The notes beneath the pieces are model-generated. The model was not told where the DNA came from. It saw nothing but the letters and a program-made list of their open reading frames with translations, and did no database searches. 64,000 nt of DNA, from contig NZ_PVRV01000013.1 of assembly GCF_003012345.1 (NCBI RefSeq), positions 1 to 64,000 on the forward strand, written 5' to 3'. The DNA comes from Phytohalomonas tamaricis. Lineage in GTDB: Bacteria; Pseudomonadota; Gammaproteobacteria; Pseudomonadales; Halomonadaceae. A program made the position numbers and the translations under genes. Every line of letters starts with the position of its first letter. The first letter of the stretch is position 1. Shown piece by piece: positions 19,931 through 32,307 of this stretch.

Positions 19931-22900
19931 ATGAAAGATTTGGTGAAAGTACTCAAATCACAGGCGCAGTCCGAAGAATTTGATGCAATCAAGATTACGC
20001 TTGCATCTCCGGACATGATTCGCTCCTGGTCCTATGGTGAGGTTAAAAAACCTGAAACCATCAATTATCGTACGTTCAAGCCTGAACGCGACGGTCTGTT
20101 CTGCGCCAAGATTTTCGGCCCGGTAAAGGACTATGAGTGCTTGTGCGGCAAGTACAAGCGCATGAAGCATCGCGGCATTATCTGCGAAAAGTGTGGCGTT
20201 GAGGTCACCAAAGCCTCTGTGCGCCGTGAGCGCATGGGCCACATTGAGCTGGCCAGCCCGGTCGCGCACATCTGGTTCTTGAAGTCTTTGCCGAGCCGCA
20301 TTGGTATGCTGCTCGACATGACGCTGCGTGATATTGAGCGTGTACTTTATTTCGAGTCGTTTGTGGTTATCGACCCGGGCATGACCACGCTTGAGCGTAG
20401 CCAGCTTTTAAACGATGAGCAGTATTTCGAGGCGCTCGAAGAGTTCGGCGATGACTTTGACGCACGCATGGGGGCCGAGGCCATCCAAGCGCTGCTGTCT
20501 GATATCGAGCTCGAAGAAGAGATTGAGCGTCTGCGTGAAGAGATTCCGCAGACTAATTCTGAAACCAAGATCAAGAAGCTCTCCAAGCGTTTGAAACTGC
20601 TGGAGGCCTTCTTCAAATCCGGCAACCATCCGGGCTGGATGATCATGGAAGTACTTCCGGTGTTGCCACCGGATCTGCGTCCACTGGTCCCGCTTGATGG
20701 TGGACGCTTTGCGACATCGGATCTGAACGATCTGTATCGTCGTGTGATTAACCGTAATAACCGTCTGAAGCGTCTGCTTGATCTTAATGCGCCCGATATC
20801 ATCGTGCGTAATGAGAAACGCATGTTGCAGGAATCGGTCGATGCGCTGCTTGATAACGGTCGTCGCGGTCGCGCCATTACCGGCTCTAACAAGCGTCCGC
20901 TCAAGTCGCTAGCCGACATGATCAAAGGTAAGCAGGGGCGTTTCCGTCAAAACCTGCTGGGCAAGCGTGTCGATTATTCGGGCCGTTCTGTCATTACCGT
21001 AGGTCCAACGCTGCGTTTGCATCAGTGTGGTCTGCCTAAGAAGATGGCGCTTGAACTGTTCAAGCCGTTCATTTATTCGAAGCTGCAGTCCTACGGCCAC
21101 GCGTCGACGATCAAAGCCGCCAAGAAAATGGTTGAGCGTGAAGTGCCCGAGGTTTGGGACATCCTGGCCGATGTTATCCGTGAGCATCCGGTACTGCTCA
21201 ACCGTGCGCCGACGCTACACCGTCTGGGTATTCAGGCATTTGAGCCGATGCTGATCGAGGGCAAGGCGATTCAGCTGCACCCGTTGGTCTGTGCGGCTTA
21301 TAACGCTGACTTTGACGGTGACCAGATGGCCGTTCACGTACCGCTGACGCTGGAAGCCCAGCTGGAAGCGCGTGCGTTAATGATGTCGACCAATAACGTG
21401 CTCTCGCCTGCCAACGGCGAGCCGATCATAGTGCCGTCTCAGGACGTCGTGTTGGGTCTTTATTACATGACCCGTGAAAAGATTGGCGCCAAGGGCGAGG
21501 GCATGACGTTCTCGAACCTGAACGAAGTCGAGCGTGCGCATGGTACACATAGTGTGGCGCTGCATGCGCGGGTCAAGGTGCGCCTGACTGAGTGGACCAA
21601 GAACGAAGAGACTGGCGAGTTTAGCGCTCATACCTCGATCAAGGACACTACCGTCGGCCGTGCGCTGCTGTATCGCATCGTTCCGAAAGGTATGGAGTTC
21701 GAGATCGTCAACCGGCCGATGAAGAAGAAGGCGATCTCTCAGCTTATCAACGTGGCTTATCGTAGCGTTGGGCTTAAAGAGACCGTTATCTTCGCTGATC
21801 AGCTGATGTATACCGGCTTCCGCTTAGCGACTTGGTCAGGTGCTTCGATCGGTGTTAACGACTTCGTTATCCCTGATGAGAAGAAGTCAATCATCGATGC
21901 TGCCGAAGATGAAGTTAAAGAGATTGAAGATCAGTTCTCTTCCGGTCTCGTGACGGCGGGTGAGAAGTACAACAAGGTTATCGATATCTGGTCGAAAGCC
22001 AACGACAAGGTTGCCAAGGCGATGATGAGCGGTATCTCCAAGGAGACCGTTACTGATCGTGAGGGCAATCAGGTCGAGCAGGATTCGTTCAATAGTGTCT
22101 TCATCATGGCCGACTCTGGTGCACGTGGTAGTGCCGCCCAGATTCGTCAGCTGGCGGGGATGCGTGGCTTGATGGCCAAGCCGGACGGTTCGATCATCGA
22201 GACACCGATCACGGCCAACTTCCGTGAAGGCTTGAACGTACTCCAGTACTTCATATCGACTCACGGCGCTCGTAAGGGCTTGGCAGATACCGCCCTTAAG
22301 ACCGCTAACTCAGGTTATCTGACGCGTCGTCTGGTTGACGTTGCTCAAGATCTGGTTATTACAGAAGTCGATTGCGGTACCGAAGAAGGGCTGACGCTGC
22401 ATCCGGTTATCGAAGGCGGCGATGTCATTGTCTCATTGGCTGAGCGTGTTCTTGGGCGTGTTGTTGCGCGCGACGTGATCGATCCGGAAAGCCAGGATGT
22501 CCTGATTCCGAAGGGTACGTTGCTCGATGAAGAGTGGTGCAACAAGCTTGATACCATGGGCGTCGACGAGATTATTGTACGTAGTGCGATCGCCTGTGAA
22601 ACCAGTCATGGCGTTTGTGCATCGTGCTACGGTCGTGATCTGGCTCGTGGCCATCTGGTTAATGTCGGTGAATCTGTCGGTGTAATCGCCGCACAGTCGA
22701 TCGGTGAACCGGGTACTCAGCTGACCATGCGTACCTTCCACATCGGCGGTGCAGCATCACGTGCATCCGCGATAGATAGTGTTCAGGTCAAGCATGGCGG
22801 TACGGTACGTCTTCACAACATGAAGAATGTCGAGCGCGCTGACGGTAAGCTGGTTGTGGTCTCTCGCTCCAGTGCGTTGGCAGTTGCCGATGACCATGGT

Positions 22901-24148
22901 CGTGAACGTGAGTACTATAAACTGCCTTACGGTGCGGAGCTCTCTGTCAATGACGGTGATCGGGTCGAAGGTGGCCAGATCGTGGCGAAGTGGGATCCGC
23001 ATACGCATCCGATCGTTGCAGAAGTGACTGGCCGTGTGCAGTTCACCGACATGGAGGAAGGCCTTACCATTCACCGTACGGTGGATGAGCTGACTGGACT
23101 CTCATCGATCGAGATCATCGAATCAGCTAATCGTCCGGCTTCCGGCCGTGATAAACGTCCGATGATCATGCTTCAGGACGAGGCGGGCAAGCATATCGCA
23201 CTGCCTGGCTCCAATACGCCGGTCCAGTACATGCTGCCGGGCAACGCTATCGTTTCTGTGGATAACAGTACAGAAATTGGTGTCGGTGAGGTTGTTGCAC
23301 GTATTCCTGTTGAGGCGTCCGGAAACAAGGATATTACCGGTGGTCTGCCGCGCGTTGCCGATCTCTTTGAGGCTCGTAAGCCCAAGGAGTCGTCTATCCT
23401 GGCAGAAATCTCGGGTACCGTGACCTTCGGTAAAGAGACCAAGGGTAAGCGCCGCTTGGCGATTAACCCGTCCGAAGGTGATCCGTTCGAGATGCTGATT
23501 CCGAAATGGCGTCAGATCGGTGTGTTCGAGGGCGAGACCGTTGAGAAGGGTGAGGTGATTTCCGATGGCCCCAGCAATCCGCACGATATTCTGCGGCTGT
23601 TAGGTGTGTCGGAACTTGCGAAGTACATCACTACTGAAATCCAGGACGTTTATCGTCTGCAGGGCGTAGGTATCAACGACAAGCACATTGAAGTCATTGT
23701 GCGTCAGATGCTGCGTAAGGTAGAGATTACCGATGCGGGTGATAGTGATTTAATTCCTGGAGATCAGGTCGAAATCGTGCGTGTGCTTGAGGAAAACGCT
23801 CGTTTGGCTGAGCAGGATAAATTCCCTGCCAAATATGAGCGTGTGCTGCTCGGTATCACTAAAGCTTCGTTGGCCACCGAGTCGTTCATTTCTGCGGCCT
23901 CGTTCCAGGAAACTACGCGTGTACTGACGGAAGCGGCCGTAACTGGCAAGCGCGACCATTTGCGTGGATTGAAGGAAAACGTTGTTGTAGGCCGACTGAT
24001 TCCGGCGGGAACGGGCCTAACGCATCATGCCGAGCGTCGTCGCAAGCGTGAAGAATCTGAGCGTAGCCTCTATCCATCTGCGCTTGATGTCGAGCAGCAG
24101 CTGGGCGAGCATCTAACCGCTCTAGATGCTGACGACGACGATATCTAA
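19931..24148 (+). CDS. rpoC: RNA polymerase beta' subunit
   Basis: 1405 residues (E. coli 1407), holding the catalytic magnesium site [12 protein letters not shown] (near residue 460). The N-terminal zinc finger [20 protein letters not shown] (about 70-89) is complete, as is the second cysteine cluster ([19 protein letters not shown]). Bridge-helix and trigger-loop sequences ([39 protein letters not shown]) are conserved. The C-terminal helix contacts omega. Final gene of the rpoBC unit. Confidence 0.99.
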   Translation: MKDLVKVLKSQAQSEEFDAIKITLASPDMIRSWSYGEVKKPETINYRTFKPERDGLFCAKIFGPVKDYECLCGKYKRMKHRGIICEKCGVEVTKASVRRERMGHIELASPVAHIWFLKSLPSRIGMLLDMTLRDIERVLYFESFVVIDPGMTTLERSQLLNDEQYFEALEEFGDDFDARMGAEAIQALLSDIELEEEIERLREEIPQTNSETKIKKLSKRLKLLEAFFKSGNHPGWMIMEVLPVLPPDLRPLVPLDGGRFATSDLNDLYRRVINRNNRLKRLLDLNAPDIIVRNEKRMLQESVDALLDNGRRGRAITGSNKRPLKSLADMIKGKQGRFRQNLLGKRVDYSGRSVITVGPTLRLHQCGLPKKMALELFKPFIYSKLQSYGHASTIKAAKKMVEREVPEVWDILADVIREHPVLLNRAPTLHRLGIQAFEPMLIEGKAIQLHPLVCAAYNADFDGDQMAVHVPLTLEAQLEARALMMSTNNVLSPANGEPIIVPSQDVVLGLYYMTREKIGAKGEGMTFSNLNEVERAHGTHSVALHARVKVRLTEWTKNEETGEFSAHTSIKDTTVGRALLYRIVPKGMEFEIVNRPMKKKAISQLINVAYRSVGLKETVIFADQLMYTGFRLATWSGASIGVNDFVIPDEKKSIIDAAEDEVKEIEDQFSSGLVTAGEKYNKVIDIWSKANDKVAKAMMSGISKETVTDREGNQVEQDSFNSVFIMADSGARGSAAQIRQLAGMRGLMAKPDGSIIETPITANFREGLNVLQYFISTHGARKGLADTALKTANSGYLTRRLVDVAQDLVITEVDCGTEEGLTLHPVIEGGDVIVSLAERVLGRVVARDVIDPESQDVLIPKGTLLDEEWCNKLDTMGVDEIIVRSAIACETSHGVCASCYGRDLARGHLVNVGESVGVIAAQSIGEPGTQLTMRTFHIGGAASRASAIDSVQVKHGGTVRLHNMKNVERADGKLVVVSRSSALAVADDHGREREYYKLPYGAELSVNDGDRVEGGQIVAKWDPHTHPIVAEVTGRVQFTDMEEGLTIHRTVDELTGLSSIEIIESANRPASGRDKRPMIMLQDEAGKHIALPGSNTPVQYMLPGNAIVSVDNSTEIGVGEVVARIPVEASGNKDITGGLPRVADLFEARKPKESSILAEISGTVTFGKETKGKRRLAINPSEGDPFEMLIPKWRQIGVFEGETVEKGEVISDGPSNPHDILRLLGVSELAKYITTEIQDVYRLQGVGINDKHIEVIVRQMLRKVEITDAGDSDLIPGDQVEIVRVLEENARLAEQDKFPAKYERVLLGITKASLATESFISAASFQETTRVLTEAAVTGKRDHLRGLKENVVVGRLIPAGTGLTHHAERRRKREESERSLYPSALDVEQQLGEHLTALDADDDDI

Positions 24149-24199
24149 GTTCTTTTGCATCCTCTGCGTTATCCAGCTTCGTCCATTACGGGGCTGGAC

Positions 24200-24229
24200 T
24201 TGACGTCTTGGCGCATAAGCCCTTAGAAT
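24200..24229 (+). promoter_or_regulatory. Promoter of the str operon
   Basis: TTGACG (24200-24205) and TAGAAT (24224-24229) with an 18-base spacer, 76 bases upstream of rpsL and after the end of rpoC. Confidence 0.7.
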
Positions 24230-24248
24230 TCGCAGCCTTTAACAGTAG

Positions 24249-24680
<432 letters not shown>

Positions 24681-24764
24681 TTCATACTGGTCTGATAAGA
24701 GTAAGGCTGGGCGCTTTATTTGTCCCGGGTTTACCTGAAAGACCCTTCGACTTGAGGGCTTATC

Positions 24765-25235
24765 ATGCCTAGAAGACGTATTGCAGCAAAACGCGAAATA
24801 TTGCCGGATCCTAAGTTCGGAAGTGAGCGTCTTGCTAAGTTTATGAACCATTTGATGATCAGTGGCAAAAAGTCGGTCGCCGAGCGTATCGTTTACGGTG
24901 CGCTTGATCGAGTTGCCGAACGCTCCAATGATGAGCCGCTGAGCATCTTCGAAAAGGCTCTGGAAACTATCCAGCCGATGGTTGAAGTCAAATCACGCCG
25001 TGTCGGTGGTGCTACTTATCAAGTGCCCGTCGAAGTGCGCCCTTCTCGTCGTCAGGCGTTGGCAATGCGCTGGATGGCTGATGCTGCTCGTAATCGTGGT
25101 GAGAAAACCATGGCTCAGCGTCTCGCTGGTGAGATGCTTGATGCGGCAGAAGGTAAGGGTGCAGCCGTGAAGAAGCGTGAAGACGTGCATCGTATGGCCG
25201 AAGCCAACAAGGCCTTCTCTCACTACCGCTTCTAA
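24765..25235 (+). CDS. rpsG: 30S ribosomal protein S7
   Basis: 156 residues (the short, non-K-12 E. coli form is also 156). It nucleates assembly of the 30S head and contacts the E-site tRNA. It starts [21 protein letters not shown] (residue 1 onward) and keeps [20 protein letters not shown]. In E. coli S7 represses translation of the str operon. It lies 18 bases upstream of fusA. Confidence 0.98.
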   Translation: MPRRRIAAKREILPDPKFGSERLAKFMNHLMISGKKSVAERIVYGALDRVAERSNDEPLSIFEKALETIQPMVEVKSRRVGGATYQVPVEVRPSRRQALAMRWMADAARNRGEKTMAQRLAGEMLDAAEGKGAAVKKREDVHRMAEANKAFSHYRF

Positions 25236-25253
25236 ACAACAGGATTATCTATC

Positions 25254-27371
25254 GTGGCACGTAAGACTCAGCTTAAGCGTTACCGCAACATCGGTATCGT
25301 TGCACACGTAGACGCCGGCAAGACGACTACGACCGAGCGTGTCCTGTTCTATACTGGTCTGTCACATAAGATTGGCGAAGTGCACGAAGGTGCCGCCGTC
25401 ATGGACTGGATGGAGCAGGAGCAGGAGCGTGGTATTACCATCACTTCTGCAGCGACTACCTGCTTCTGGCAGGGCATGAACAAGCAGTTCGATGAGCACC
25501 GTATCAATATCATTGATACGCCTGGGCACGTTGACTTCACTATCGAAGTTGAACGTTCTCTGCGTGTTCTTGATGGTGCGGTCGTTGTTCTGTGCGGATC
25601 CTCTGGTGTTCAGCCGCAGACTGAAACGGTCTGGCGTCAGGCGAATAAGTACGAAGTACCTCGCATGGTGTTCGTCAACAAGATGGACCGCGCTGGTGCT
25701 GACTTCTTCATGGTTGTTGAGCAGCTCAAGGAGCGCTTGGGCGCTAATCCGGTACCGATCCAGATTAACTGGGGTGCTGAGGATGAGTTCAAGGGCGTTA
25801 TTGATCTCCTTCAGATGAAAGCCATTCTCTGGAATGAAGAAGACAAGGGCATGACTTATGACTTGGTCGATATTCCGGCTGAGTTGCAGGATACAGCCCA
25901 AGAGTGGCGCGAGCATATGCTCGAGGCTGCTGCCGAGGCATCTGAAGAGCTGATGGACAAGTACCTCGAAGAGGGTGATCTCTCCATCGAGGAAGTGAAG
26001 GCTGGTTTGCGCCGTCGTACGCTTGAAAATGAAATCGTGCCGGTAGTCTGTGGTAGCGCCTTCAAGAACAAGGGCGTTCAAGCCATGCTTGACGGTGTCA
26101 TTGAGTACCTGCCATCGCCGACAGAAGTCAAGGCGATCGAGGGTGAGCTTGATGATGCGGCAGGTACTATCGAGACGCGTGAAGCTGATGATACAGCGCC
26201 GTTTGCTGCATTGGCTTTCAAGATCGCGACTGACCCTTTTGTCGGCACTCTGACGTTCATTCGTGTCTACTCCGGTGTGCTTAACTCCGGTGATAGTGTC
26301 TATAACTCCGTGAAGGACAAGAAGGAGCGCGTTGGCCGTATCGTCCAGATGCACTCCAACAGTCGTCAGGAGATCAAGGAAGTCTACGCCGGCGATATCG
26401 CAGCGTGTGTTGGCCTGAAAGATGTTACTACTGGCGATACGCTTTGCGATCCAAATGCCAAGATTGTGCTTGAGCGCATGGAATTCCCAGATCCCGTCAT
26501 CTCCGTTGCTGTTGAGCCTAAATCCAAGGCTGATCAGGAGAAGATGGGTATCGCTCTTGGCAAGCTTGCGCAGGAAGATCCGTCTTTCCGCGTCAAGACC
26601 GATGAAGAAACCGGCCAGACCATTATTTCTGGGATGGGTGAGCTGCACCTCGACATTATCGTTGATCGTATGCGTCGCGAGTTCAAGGTGGAGGCTAACA
26701 TCGGTAAGCCCCAGGTCGCCTACCGTGAAACTATCCGTGGCAGTGTCGAGCAGGAAGGCAAGTTCGTCCGTCAGTCCGGTGGCCGTGGTCAGTTTGGTCA
26801 CGTGTGGCTGCGTATTGAACCGCTTACTGATGCAGACAAGGGCGAAGATGAAGAATTGACCTTCAAATTCGCATCCGAAATCGTCGGTGGTACAGTTCCT
26901 AAGGAATACGTGCCTGCCGTTGAAAAAGGGGCCTACGAGCAGCTTCAGAATGGGGTTATCGCAGGTTATCCGATGATTGATGTGAAGGTCACGTTGTTTG
27001 ACGGTTCCTATCACGACGTCGACTCTAACGAGAATGCCTTCAAGATCGCATCTTCCATGGCGATTAAAGAAGGGGCTCGCAAGGCTAAAGCTGTTCTGCT
27101 CGAGCCGGTTATGCGAGTCGAGGTAGTGACGCCTGAGGATTTCATGGGCGACGTCATGGGCGACTTGAACCGTCGGCGTGGTCTGGTGCAGGGCATGGAT
27201 GATTCTTCCACTGGCAAGATCATCCGCGCAATGGTGCCACTGGGTGAGATGTTCGGTTATGCGACTGATCTACGCTCGCAGACCCAGGGCCGCGCAAGCT
27301 ACTCCATGGAGTTTGCGAAGTACGATGAGGCGCCGTCCAGCGTCGTCGAAGCCGTCATCAAACAGAACTGA
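25254..27371 (+). CDS. fusA: Elongation factor G
   Basis: 705 residues (E. coli 704), the translocation GTPase. G1 is [15 protein letters not shown] (about 18-32), G3 DTPGHVDF, G4 [11 protein letters not shown], followed by domains II-V including [11 protein letters not shown]. It begins with GTG at 25254, as the protein [15 protein letters not shown] aligns from there and AGGA lies ten bases upstream. A 550-residue open frame on the opposite strand is a codon-usage shadow. Confidence 0.98.
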   Translation: MARKTQLKRYRNIGIVAHVDAGKTTTTERVLFYTGLSHKIGEVHEGAAVMDWMEQEQERGITITSAATTCFWQGMNKQFDEHRINIIDTPGHVDFTIEVERSLRVLDGAVVVLCGSSGVQPQTETVWRQANKYEVPRMVFVNKMDRAGADFFMVVEQLKERLGANPVPIQINWGAEDEFKGVIDLLQMKAILWNEEDKGMTYDLVDIPAELQDTAQEWREHMLEAAAEASEELMDKYLEEGDLSIEEVKAGLRRRTLENEIVPVVCGSAFKNKGVQAMLDGVIEYLPSPTEVKAIEGELDDAAGTIETREADDTAPFAALAFKIATDPFVGTLTFIRVYSGVLNSGDSVYNSVKDKKERVGRIVQMHSNSRQEIKEVYAGDIAACVGLKDVTTGDTLCDPNAKIVLERMEFPDPVISVAVEPKSKADQEKMGIALGKLAQEDPSFRVKTDEETGQTIISGMGELHLDIIVDRMRREFKVEANIGKPQVAYRETIRGSVEQEGKFVRQSGGRGQFGHVWLRIEPLTDADKGEDEELTFKFASEIVGGTVPKEYVPAVEKGAYEQLQNGVIAGYPMIDVKVTLFDGSYHDVDSNENAFKIASSMAIKEGARKAKAVLLEPVMRVEVVTPEDFMGDVMGDLNRRRGLVQGMDDSSTGKIIRAMVPLGEMFGYATDLRSQTQGRASYSMEFAKYDEAPSSVVEAVIKQN

Positions 27372-27402
27372 TAATCGTTAGCTGATTAAAGAGGTTATAG
27401 CA

Positions 27403-28596
27403 GTGGCTAAGGAAAAATTCGAACGTTCCAAACCGCACGTAAACGTCGGTACTATCGGTCACGTTGACCATGGCAAGACTACGTTGACTGCGGCTCTGAC
27501 TCGCGTTTCTGCCGAGGTTTTCGGTGGCGACTGGCGTGCATTTGATACCATCGATAATGCTCCTGAAGAGCGTGAGCGTGGTATCACTATCGCAACAGCG
27601 CACGTTGAGTATCAGTCCGAAGCACGTCACTATGCACACGTTGACTGTCCGGGACACGCTGACTACGTCAAGAACATGATCACCGGTGCTGCGCAGATGG
27701 ATGGCGCTATCCTGGTTTGTTCTGCTGCTGATGGCCCGATGCCGCAAACGCGTGAGCATATCCTGCTGTCTCGTCAGGTTGGCGTTCCGTACATTGTCGT
27801 GTTCCTGAACAAGGCTGACATGGTCGATGACGAAGAACTGCTTGAACTGGTCGAAATGGAAGTCCGTGAGTTGTTGAATGAGTATGACTTCCCTGGCGAC
27901 GACACTCCGATCATCATCGGTTCTGCGTTGATGGCTCTGGAAGGCAAGGATGACAACGGTATGGGTACTACTGCCGTTGCCAATCTGATCAAGGCTCTTG
28001 ACGACTATATTCCTGAGCCGGAGCGTGCTATTGATCGTCCGTTCCTGATGCCGATTGAAGACGTATTCTCAATCTCAGGCCGCGGTACCGTTGTGACCGG
28101 TCGTGTCGAGCGTGGTATCGTCAAGACGGGTGAAGAAGTCGAGATCATTGGTCTGCGTGACACCACCAAGACTACCGTTACCGGCGTTGAAATGTTCCGT
28201 AAGCTGCTCGACGAAGGTCGCGCGGGTGAAAACGTTGGCGCGCTGTTGCGTGGTACTAAGCGTGATGACGTCGAGCGTGGACAGGTTCTGGCTAAGCCCG
28301 GCTCTATCACTCCGCACACCAAGTTCGAATCTGAAATCTACATCCTGTCCAAGGAAGAAGGCGGTCGTCATACGCCTTTCTTCAAGGGCTATCGTCCGCA
28401 GTTTTACTTCCGTACCACTGACGTAACGGGTACTTGTGAACTGCCGGAAGGTGTCGAGATGGTAATGCCGGGTGATAACGTCCAAATGACTATCACGCTG
28501 ATCGCTCCCATCGCTATGGAAGACGGTCTGCGCTTCGCTATCCGCGAGGGTGGTCGTACAGTTGGCGCCGGTGTTGTTGCCAAGATTATCGAGTAA
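27403..28596 (+). CDS. tuf: Elongation factor Tu
   Basis: 397 residues (E. coli 394), delivering aminoacyl-tRNA to the A site. The G1 loop [10 protein letters not shown] (about 19-28), [12 protein letters not shown] and NKADMVDD are intact. It starts at GTG 27403 with GAGG upstream. The 3-residue excess lies mainly in the loops of domain 1 ([14 protein letters not shown] is conserved). This is the tufA position; the usual second copy after tRNA-Thr is absent, so within this window it is the only tuf gene. Confidence 0.98.
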   Translation: MAKEKFERSKPHVNVGTIGHVDHGKTTLTAALTRVSAEVFGGDWRAFDTIDNAPEERERGITIATAHVEYQSEARHYAHVDCPGHADYVKNMITGAAQMDGAILVCSAADGPMPQTREHILLSRQVGVPYIVVFLNKADMVDDEELLELVEMEVRELLNEYDFPGDDTPIIIGSALMALEGKDDNGMGTTAVANLIKALDDYIPEPERAIDRPFLMPIEDVFSISGRGTVVTGRVERGIVKTGEEVEIIGLRDTTKTTVTGVEMFRKLLDEGRAGENVGALLRGTKRDDVERGQVLAKPGSITPHTKFESEIYILSKEEGGRHTPFFKGYRPQFYFRTTDVTGTCELPEGVEMVMPGDNVQMTITLIAPIAMEDGLRFAIREGGRTVGAGVVAKIIE

Positions 28597-28617
28597 GTTT
28601 TAAAACTGCTTGTACTG

Positions 28618-28643
28618 AAGGGGCTCCGAAAGGAGCCCCTTTG
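28618..28643 (+). terminator. Terminator after tuf
   Basis: AAGGGGCTCC and GGAGCCCCTT pair perfectly around GAAA. Only three T follow, but the stem and tetraloop are strong. Confidence 0.8.
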
Positions 28644-28653
28644 TCATGCATGT

Positions 28654-28682
28654 TTGACAGACGGTGTCAGCATGCATATAAT
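28654..28682 (+). promoter_or_regulatory. Consensus promoter of the S10 operon
   Basis: TTGACA (28654-28659) and TATAAT (28677-28682), both perfect, with the ideal 17-base spacer. It is 80 bases upstream of rpsJ. Confidence 0.93.
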
Positions 28683-28701
28683 GCGCATCCTTTCATGCGT
28701 G

Positions 28702-28724
28702 AGTGGACGGCTCGCGCCGTCACT
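28702..28724 (+). promoter_or_regulatory. Hairpin in the S10 operon leader
   Basis: AGTGGACGGC pairs with GCCGTCACT around TCGC, with one bulged base. It lies in the 5' leader of about 70 bases. In E. coli the S10 leader is longer (about 170) and binds L4; this may be a reduced version. Confidence 0.4.
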
Positions 28725-28761
28725 ATTCACTAGGCTGTAAGGCCGTTGGAGCTTTGGGCAA

Positions 28762-29073
28762 ATGCAGAACCAGAAGATTCGCATTCGGTTGAAAGCGTTC
28801 GACCACCGCCTGATCGATCAGTCCGCTCAAGAAATCGTGGAAACCGCGAAGCGTACTGGGGCTCAGGTCCGTGGGCCGATCCCGCTGCCGACCAATCGGG
28901 AGCGTTATACTGTATTGATTTCACCGCACGTCAACAAAGATGCGCGTGATCAATATGAGATACGTACCCATAAGCGTGTACTTGATATCGTTGAGCCAAC
29001 TGAAAAAACAGTTGATGCATTGATGAAATTGGACTTGGCCGCTGGTGTCGATGTCCAGATCAAGGTTGATTAA
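28762..29073 (+). CDS. rpsJ: 30S ribosomal protein S10
   Basis: 103 residues (E. coli 103). It sits in the 30S head and also acts as NusE, binding NusB and the NusG C-terminal domain. The sequence [20 protein letters not shown] and the [10 protein letters not shown]-like region ([17 protein letters not shown]) are conserved. A spacer of 154 bases, long for this operon, separates it from rplC. Confidence 0.97.
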   Translation: MQNQKIRIRLKAFDHRLIDQSAQEIVETAKRTGAQVRGPIPLPTNRERYTVLISPHVNKDARDQYEIRTHKRVLDIVEPTEKTVDALMKLDLAAGVDVQIKVD

Positions 29074-29092
29074 CACTACACTAGTCACTATA

Positions 29093-29150
29093 GCGGCTGT
29101 CTTTTTGTAGATGACTCTGTAGAAAAAGAGCCGCCACGCCGTGATGGCGT
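29093..29150 (+). promoter_or_regulatory. Tandem hairpins between rpsJ and rplC
   Basis: The first stem pairs GCGGCT and CTTTTT (29093-29106, two bulged bases) with AAAAAGAGCCGC (29123-29134). The second pairs ACGCC with GGCGT around GTGAT (29136-29150). They lie in the unusually long rpsJ-rplC spacer and could regulate rplC translation or transcription, for example through L4; this is inference. Confidence 0.5.
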
Positions 29151-29227
29151 TACACAATGTGCTAGTGGAATGCTCTGGAAAGGGCAGCCATAGCGGGTGA
29201 TAGCCCCGTACACTAAGGAGACTGAAC

Positions 29228-29866
29228 ATGACTATCGGTTTAGTCGGTAAGAAGAGCGGTATGACCCGTATCTTCACCGAAGACGGCGCTTCTGTGCCTG
29301 TAACCGTTATTGAGGTTGAGCCTAACCGCGTGACTAGCGTGAAAACGCTTGAGTCTGATGGCTATCGCGCGGTCCAGGTAACAACTGGCTCCCGCAAAGC
29401 CAAACATCTGTCCAAGGCCGTCGCTGGTCAATATGCAAAGGCAGGTGTTGAGGCTGGTCGCTCCATGATGGAGTTTCGCCTTGTCGAAGGCGAAGATGAT
29501 CCTCAGGTGGGTGGCGAATTCACCGTATCCCTCTTCGAAGCTGGTCAAAAGATTGATGTGACTGGCGTATCCAAGGGTAAGGGATTTGCTGGTGCTGTTA
29601 AGCGCTGGAATTTCCGTACTCAGGATATGACTCACGGTAACTCCCTCTCGCATCGGGCACCTGGTTCTATCGGCCAGTGCCAAACGCCAGGCCGTGTTTT
29701 TAAAGGCAAGAAAATGGCCGGTCAACTGGGTAATACCCGTGTAACCGTACAGAGCCTGGAAGTAGTGCGTGTCGATGCTGAGCGTAACTTGTTGCTGGTT
29801 AAGGGTGCCGTTCCTGGCGCAACCGGCAGTAATGTGATTGTGCGCTCTGCTGTCAAAGCTCGCTGA
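29228..29866 (+). CDS. rplC: 50S ribosomal protein L3
   Basis: 212 residues (E. coli 209). L3 binds early to 23S rRNA, and its long loop reaches the peptidyl-transferase centre ([21 protein letters not shown] region). The Gln in SIGQCQTPG is at the position methylated by PrmB in E. coli. TAAGGAG lies about 10 bases before the ATG. Only 14 bases separate it from rplD. Confidence 0.98.
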   Translation: MTIGLVGKKSGMTRIFTEDGASVPVTVIEVEPNRVTSVKTLESDGYRAVQVTTGSRKAKHLSKAVAGQYAKAGVEAGRSMMEFRLVEGEDDPQVGGEFTVSLFEAGQKIDVTGVSKGKGFAGAVKRWNFRTQDMTHGNSLSHRAPGSIGQCQTPGRVFKGKKMAGQLGNTRVTVQSLEVVRVDAERNLLLVKGAVPGATGSNVIVRSAVKAR

Positions 29867-29880
29867 GGGGTAGAGGACCG

Positions 29881-30489
29881 ATGAATCTGAATCTTGCAGG
29901 TGCAGATGCTGGAGCCGTCGAACTTTCCGACGTGACTTTCGGCAAAGAATTTAACGAGTCACTCGTGCATCAGGTTGTCACCGCCTATTTGGCCGGTGCA
30001 CGCCAGGGTACTCGTGCGCAGAAAACTCGTTCTGATGTTAGCGGTGGTGGTAAGAAGCCGTTTCGTCAGAAAGGTACTGGTCGTGCTCGTGCCGGTACCA
30101 TTCGTTCTCCGCTGTGGCGTACAGGCGGTGTTACCTTTGCGGCGCGTCCTCAAGACTTCTCGCAGAAGGTAAACCGTAAGATGTATCGCGCAGCAATGCG
30201 CTCTATCCTCTCCGAGCTGGTTCGTCAGGACCGTCTGGTGGCTGTTGATGCTTTTGCCGTCGAGACGCCTAAGACCAAGCAGTTGATTGCTAAGCTCAAG
30301 GACCTCGGCCTGGAAAAGGTGCTGATCGTCACTGAAGAAGTTGACGAGAATCTTTATCTGGCTGCGCGCAACATTCCTAATGTTGCAGTCGTGGATGCCG
30401 CAGCTGCGGATCCGGTCAGTCTGATTGCCTTCGACAAGGTGTTGATGACCGTCCCTGCTCTGCGCAAGTTCGAGGAGAAGCTGGGATGA
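29881..30489 (+). CDS. rplD: 50S ribosomal protein L4
   Basis: 202 residues (E. coli 201). L4 lines the peptide exit tunnel through its extended loop ([19 protein letters not shown], about 55-73). In E. coli it also represses the S10 operon at both transcription and translation. The last codons overlap the rplW start (ATGA). Confidence 0.98.
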   Translation: MNLNLAGADAGAVELSDVTFGKEFNESLVHQVVTAYLAGARQGTRAQKTRSDVSGGGKKPFRQKGTGRARAGTIRSPLWRTGGVTFAARPQDFSQKVNRKMYRAAMRSILSELVRQDRLVAVDAFAVETPKTKQLIAKLKDLGLEKVLIVTEEVDENLYLAARNIPNVAVVDAAAADPVSLIAFDKVLMTVPALRKFEEKLG

Positions 30490-30782
30490 ATCAAGAGCGC
30501 GTATTCAAAGTGCTGCTCGGGCCGCACATGACCGAAAAAGCCGCTTTTGCAGCCGAGCACAACCAGTATGTGTTCAAGGTGGCAAGCGATGCGACCAAGC
30601 CTGAGATCAAAAAGGCTGTAGAAGCATTGTTCGGAAAGAAGGTTGATCGCGTCCAGGTGTTGAACATGAAAGGCAAAACTAAGCGTAGCGCGCGTGGCGA
30701 AGGTCGCCGCAGCGGTTATCGCAAAGCCTACGTGACCCTGGCTGCGGGCGAGACCCTCGAAGACTTCACTGGCGCCGAGTGA
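30486..30782 (+). CDS. rplW: 50S ribosomal protein L23
   Basis: 98 residues (E. coli 100), beside the exit tunnel, where it docks trigger factor and SRP. The start [19 protein letters not shown] has the conserved PHxTEK motif. The ATG overlaps the rplD stop by four bases, pointing to coupled translation. Confidence 0.97.
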   Translation: MNQERVFKVLLGPHMTEKAAFAAEHNQYVFKVASDATKPEIKKAVEALFGKKVDRVQVLNMKGKTKRSARGEGRRSGYRKAYVTLAAGETLEDFTGAE

Positions 30783-30798
30783 GGCAGGAGAACGGATC

Positions 30799-31626
30799 AT
30801 GGCAGTAGTCAAGACTAAACCGACCTCAGCCGGTCGTCGCCATAAGGTGAAGATCGTCAATCAGGAGCTGTACAAAGGTCGCCCTTTCGAGGCGTTGACC
30901 GAGTCACAGTCCCGTAGTGGTGGTCGTAACAATAATGGTCGTATTACCACTCGCCACGTTGGTGGTGGTCATCGCCAGCAGTATCGCCTGGTTGATTTCA
31001 AACGCAACAAAGATGGCATTCCAGCTATCGTTGAGCGCATTGAATACGATCCTAACCGTAGTGCACACATTGCACTGCTTAAGTATATCGATGGTGAACG
31101 TCGCTACATTATTGCCCCCAAGGGCGTAGCGGCAGGTGATCGCCTCGAATCCGGTGTCAACGCTGCGATCAAGAGTGGTAATGCTCTCCCGCTGCGTAAT
31201 ATGCCACTGGGTGCGACGATTCACTGCATCGAACTGAAGCCGGGCAAGGGTGCTCAGATAGCGCGGAGTGCCGGCGCTAGTGCTCAGCTGGTTGCGCGTG
31301 AAGGTAACTACGCGACATTACGTCTGCGTTCTGGTGAGATGCGTCGTATTCTTTCTGAATGCCGCGCTACGTTGGGTGAAGTGGGCAACTCCGAGCATAG
31401 CCTGCGCCAGCTTGGCAAGGCCGGTGCAAAGCGCTGGAAAGGCGTGCGTCCGACGGTTCGTGGTGTTGCGATGAACCCGGTAGATCACCCACACGGCGGT
31501 GGTGAGGGTCGCACAAGCGGTGGCCGTCATCCTGTGTCGCCATGGGGCGTGCCTACCAAAGGTCACAAGACCCGCAAGAACAAGCGCACCGATAAGCTGA
31601 TTGTCCGTCGCCGCAAGGCCAAGTAA
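30799..31626 (+). CDS. rplB: 50S ribosomal protein L2
   Basis: 275 residues (E. coli 273). It is essential for subunit joining and near the peptidyl-transferase centre. The conserved C-terminal stretch [21 protein letters not shown], with the key His of HPHGGGEG, is intact. GGCAGGAG precedes the ATG. Confidence 0.98.
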   Translation: MAVVKTKPTSAGRRHKVKIVNQELYKGRPFEALTESQSRSGGRNNNGRITTRHVGGGHRQQYRLVDFKRNKDGIPAIVERIEYDPNRSAHIALLKYIDGERRYIIAPKGVAAGDRLESGVNAAIKSGNALPLRNMPLGATIHCIELKPGKGAQIARSAGASAQLVAREGNYATLRLRSGEMRRILSECRATLGEVGNSEHSLRQLGKAGAKRWKGVRPTVRGVAMNPVDHPHGGGEGRTSGGRHPVSPWGVPTKGHKTRKNKRTDKLIVRRRKAK

Positions 31627-31668
31627 GCGCCGCAAGGCCAAATTCAAGCAAGTTAAGGGGTAACGGCT

Positions 31669-31944
31669 GTGCCACGTTCACTTAAGAAAGGTCCTTTTAT
31701 TGACCTTCATCTTTTGAAGAAGGTTGAGGCGGCTGTGGAAAAGAACGATCGCAAACCGATCAAGACTTGGTCGCGTCGTTCAATGATCCTGCCGAACATG
31801 GTAGGACTCACCATCGCCGTCCATAACGGTCGCCAGCATGTTCCGGTCTACGTCTCAGAAGAGATGGTCGGTCACAAGCTAGGCGAGTTCGCTGCCACCC
31901 GCACCTACCGCGGCCACGCGGCAGACAAGAAAGCCAAGCGGTAA
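31669..31944 (+). CDS. rpsS: 30S ribosomal protein S19
   Basis: 91 residues (E. coli 92), in the 30S head where it contacts S13 and the A-site tRNA. It starts with GTG ([18 protein letters not shown]) with AAGGGG upstream. The basic C-terminal tail [13 protein letters not shown] is typical. Confidence 0.97.
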   Translation: MPRSLKKGPFIDLHLLKKVEAAVEKNDRKPIKTWSRRSMILPNMVGLTIAVHNGRQHVPVYVSEEMVGHKLGEFAATRTYRGHAADKKAKR

Positions 31945-31960
31945 GGGAGAGGACTATAAA

Positions 31961-32296
31961 ATGGAAGAAGTAGCTGCAAAATTGCGCGGCGCTCGCCTGT
32001 CCGCCCAGAAGGCCCGTTTGGTGGCTGATCAGGTGCGGGGCAAGCCGGTCGCCGAAGCTCTAGACCTGCTGACATTCAGCCCGAAAAAGGCTGCCAAGCT
32101 GGTCAAGAAAGTGCTTCAGTCCGCTATTGCTAATGCGGAAGAAAACAACGGCATGGACATCGACGAGCTACGCGTCTCGACCATCTGTGTCGATGAGGGT
32201 ATGACGCTGAAGCGTATCCAGCCGCGTGCCAAAGGCCGTGCGGATCGCATCCTGAAGCGCACTTGCCACATCACCGTCAAGGTAGCCGAGAAGTAG
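31961..32296 (+). CDS. rplV: 50S ribosomal protein L22
   Basis: 111 residues (E. coli 110). Its beta-hairpin ([20 protein letters not shown]) lines the exit tunnel near the macrolide site. No deletion or insertion of the kind linked to macrolide resistance is visible. ATG 31961 lies 16 bases after rpsS. Confidence 0.97.
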   Translation: MEEVAAKLRGARLSAQKARLVADQVRGKPVAEALDLLTFSPKKAAKLVKKVLQSAIANAEENNGMDIDELRVSTICVDEGMTLKRIQPRAKGRADRILKRTCHITVKVAEK

Positions 32297-32307
32297 GAGT
32301 CGACCAG

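Noticed and set aside
25362-27014. 550-residue open frame antisense to fusA
   Set aside because: It exactly shadows EF-G codons in a highly expressed gene with strong codon bias, has no ribosome site and no recognisable domain.
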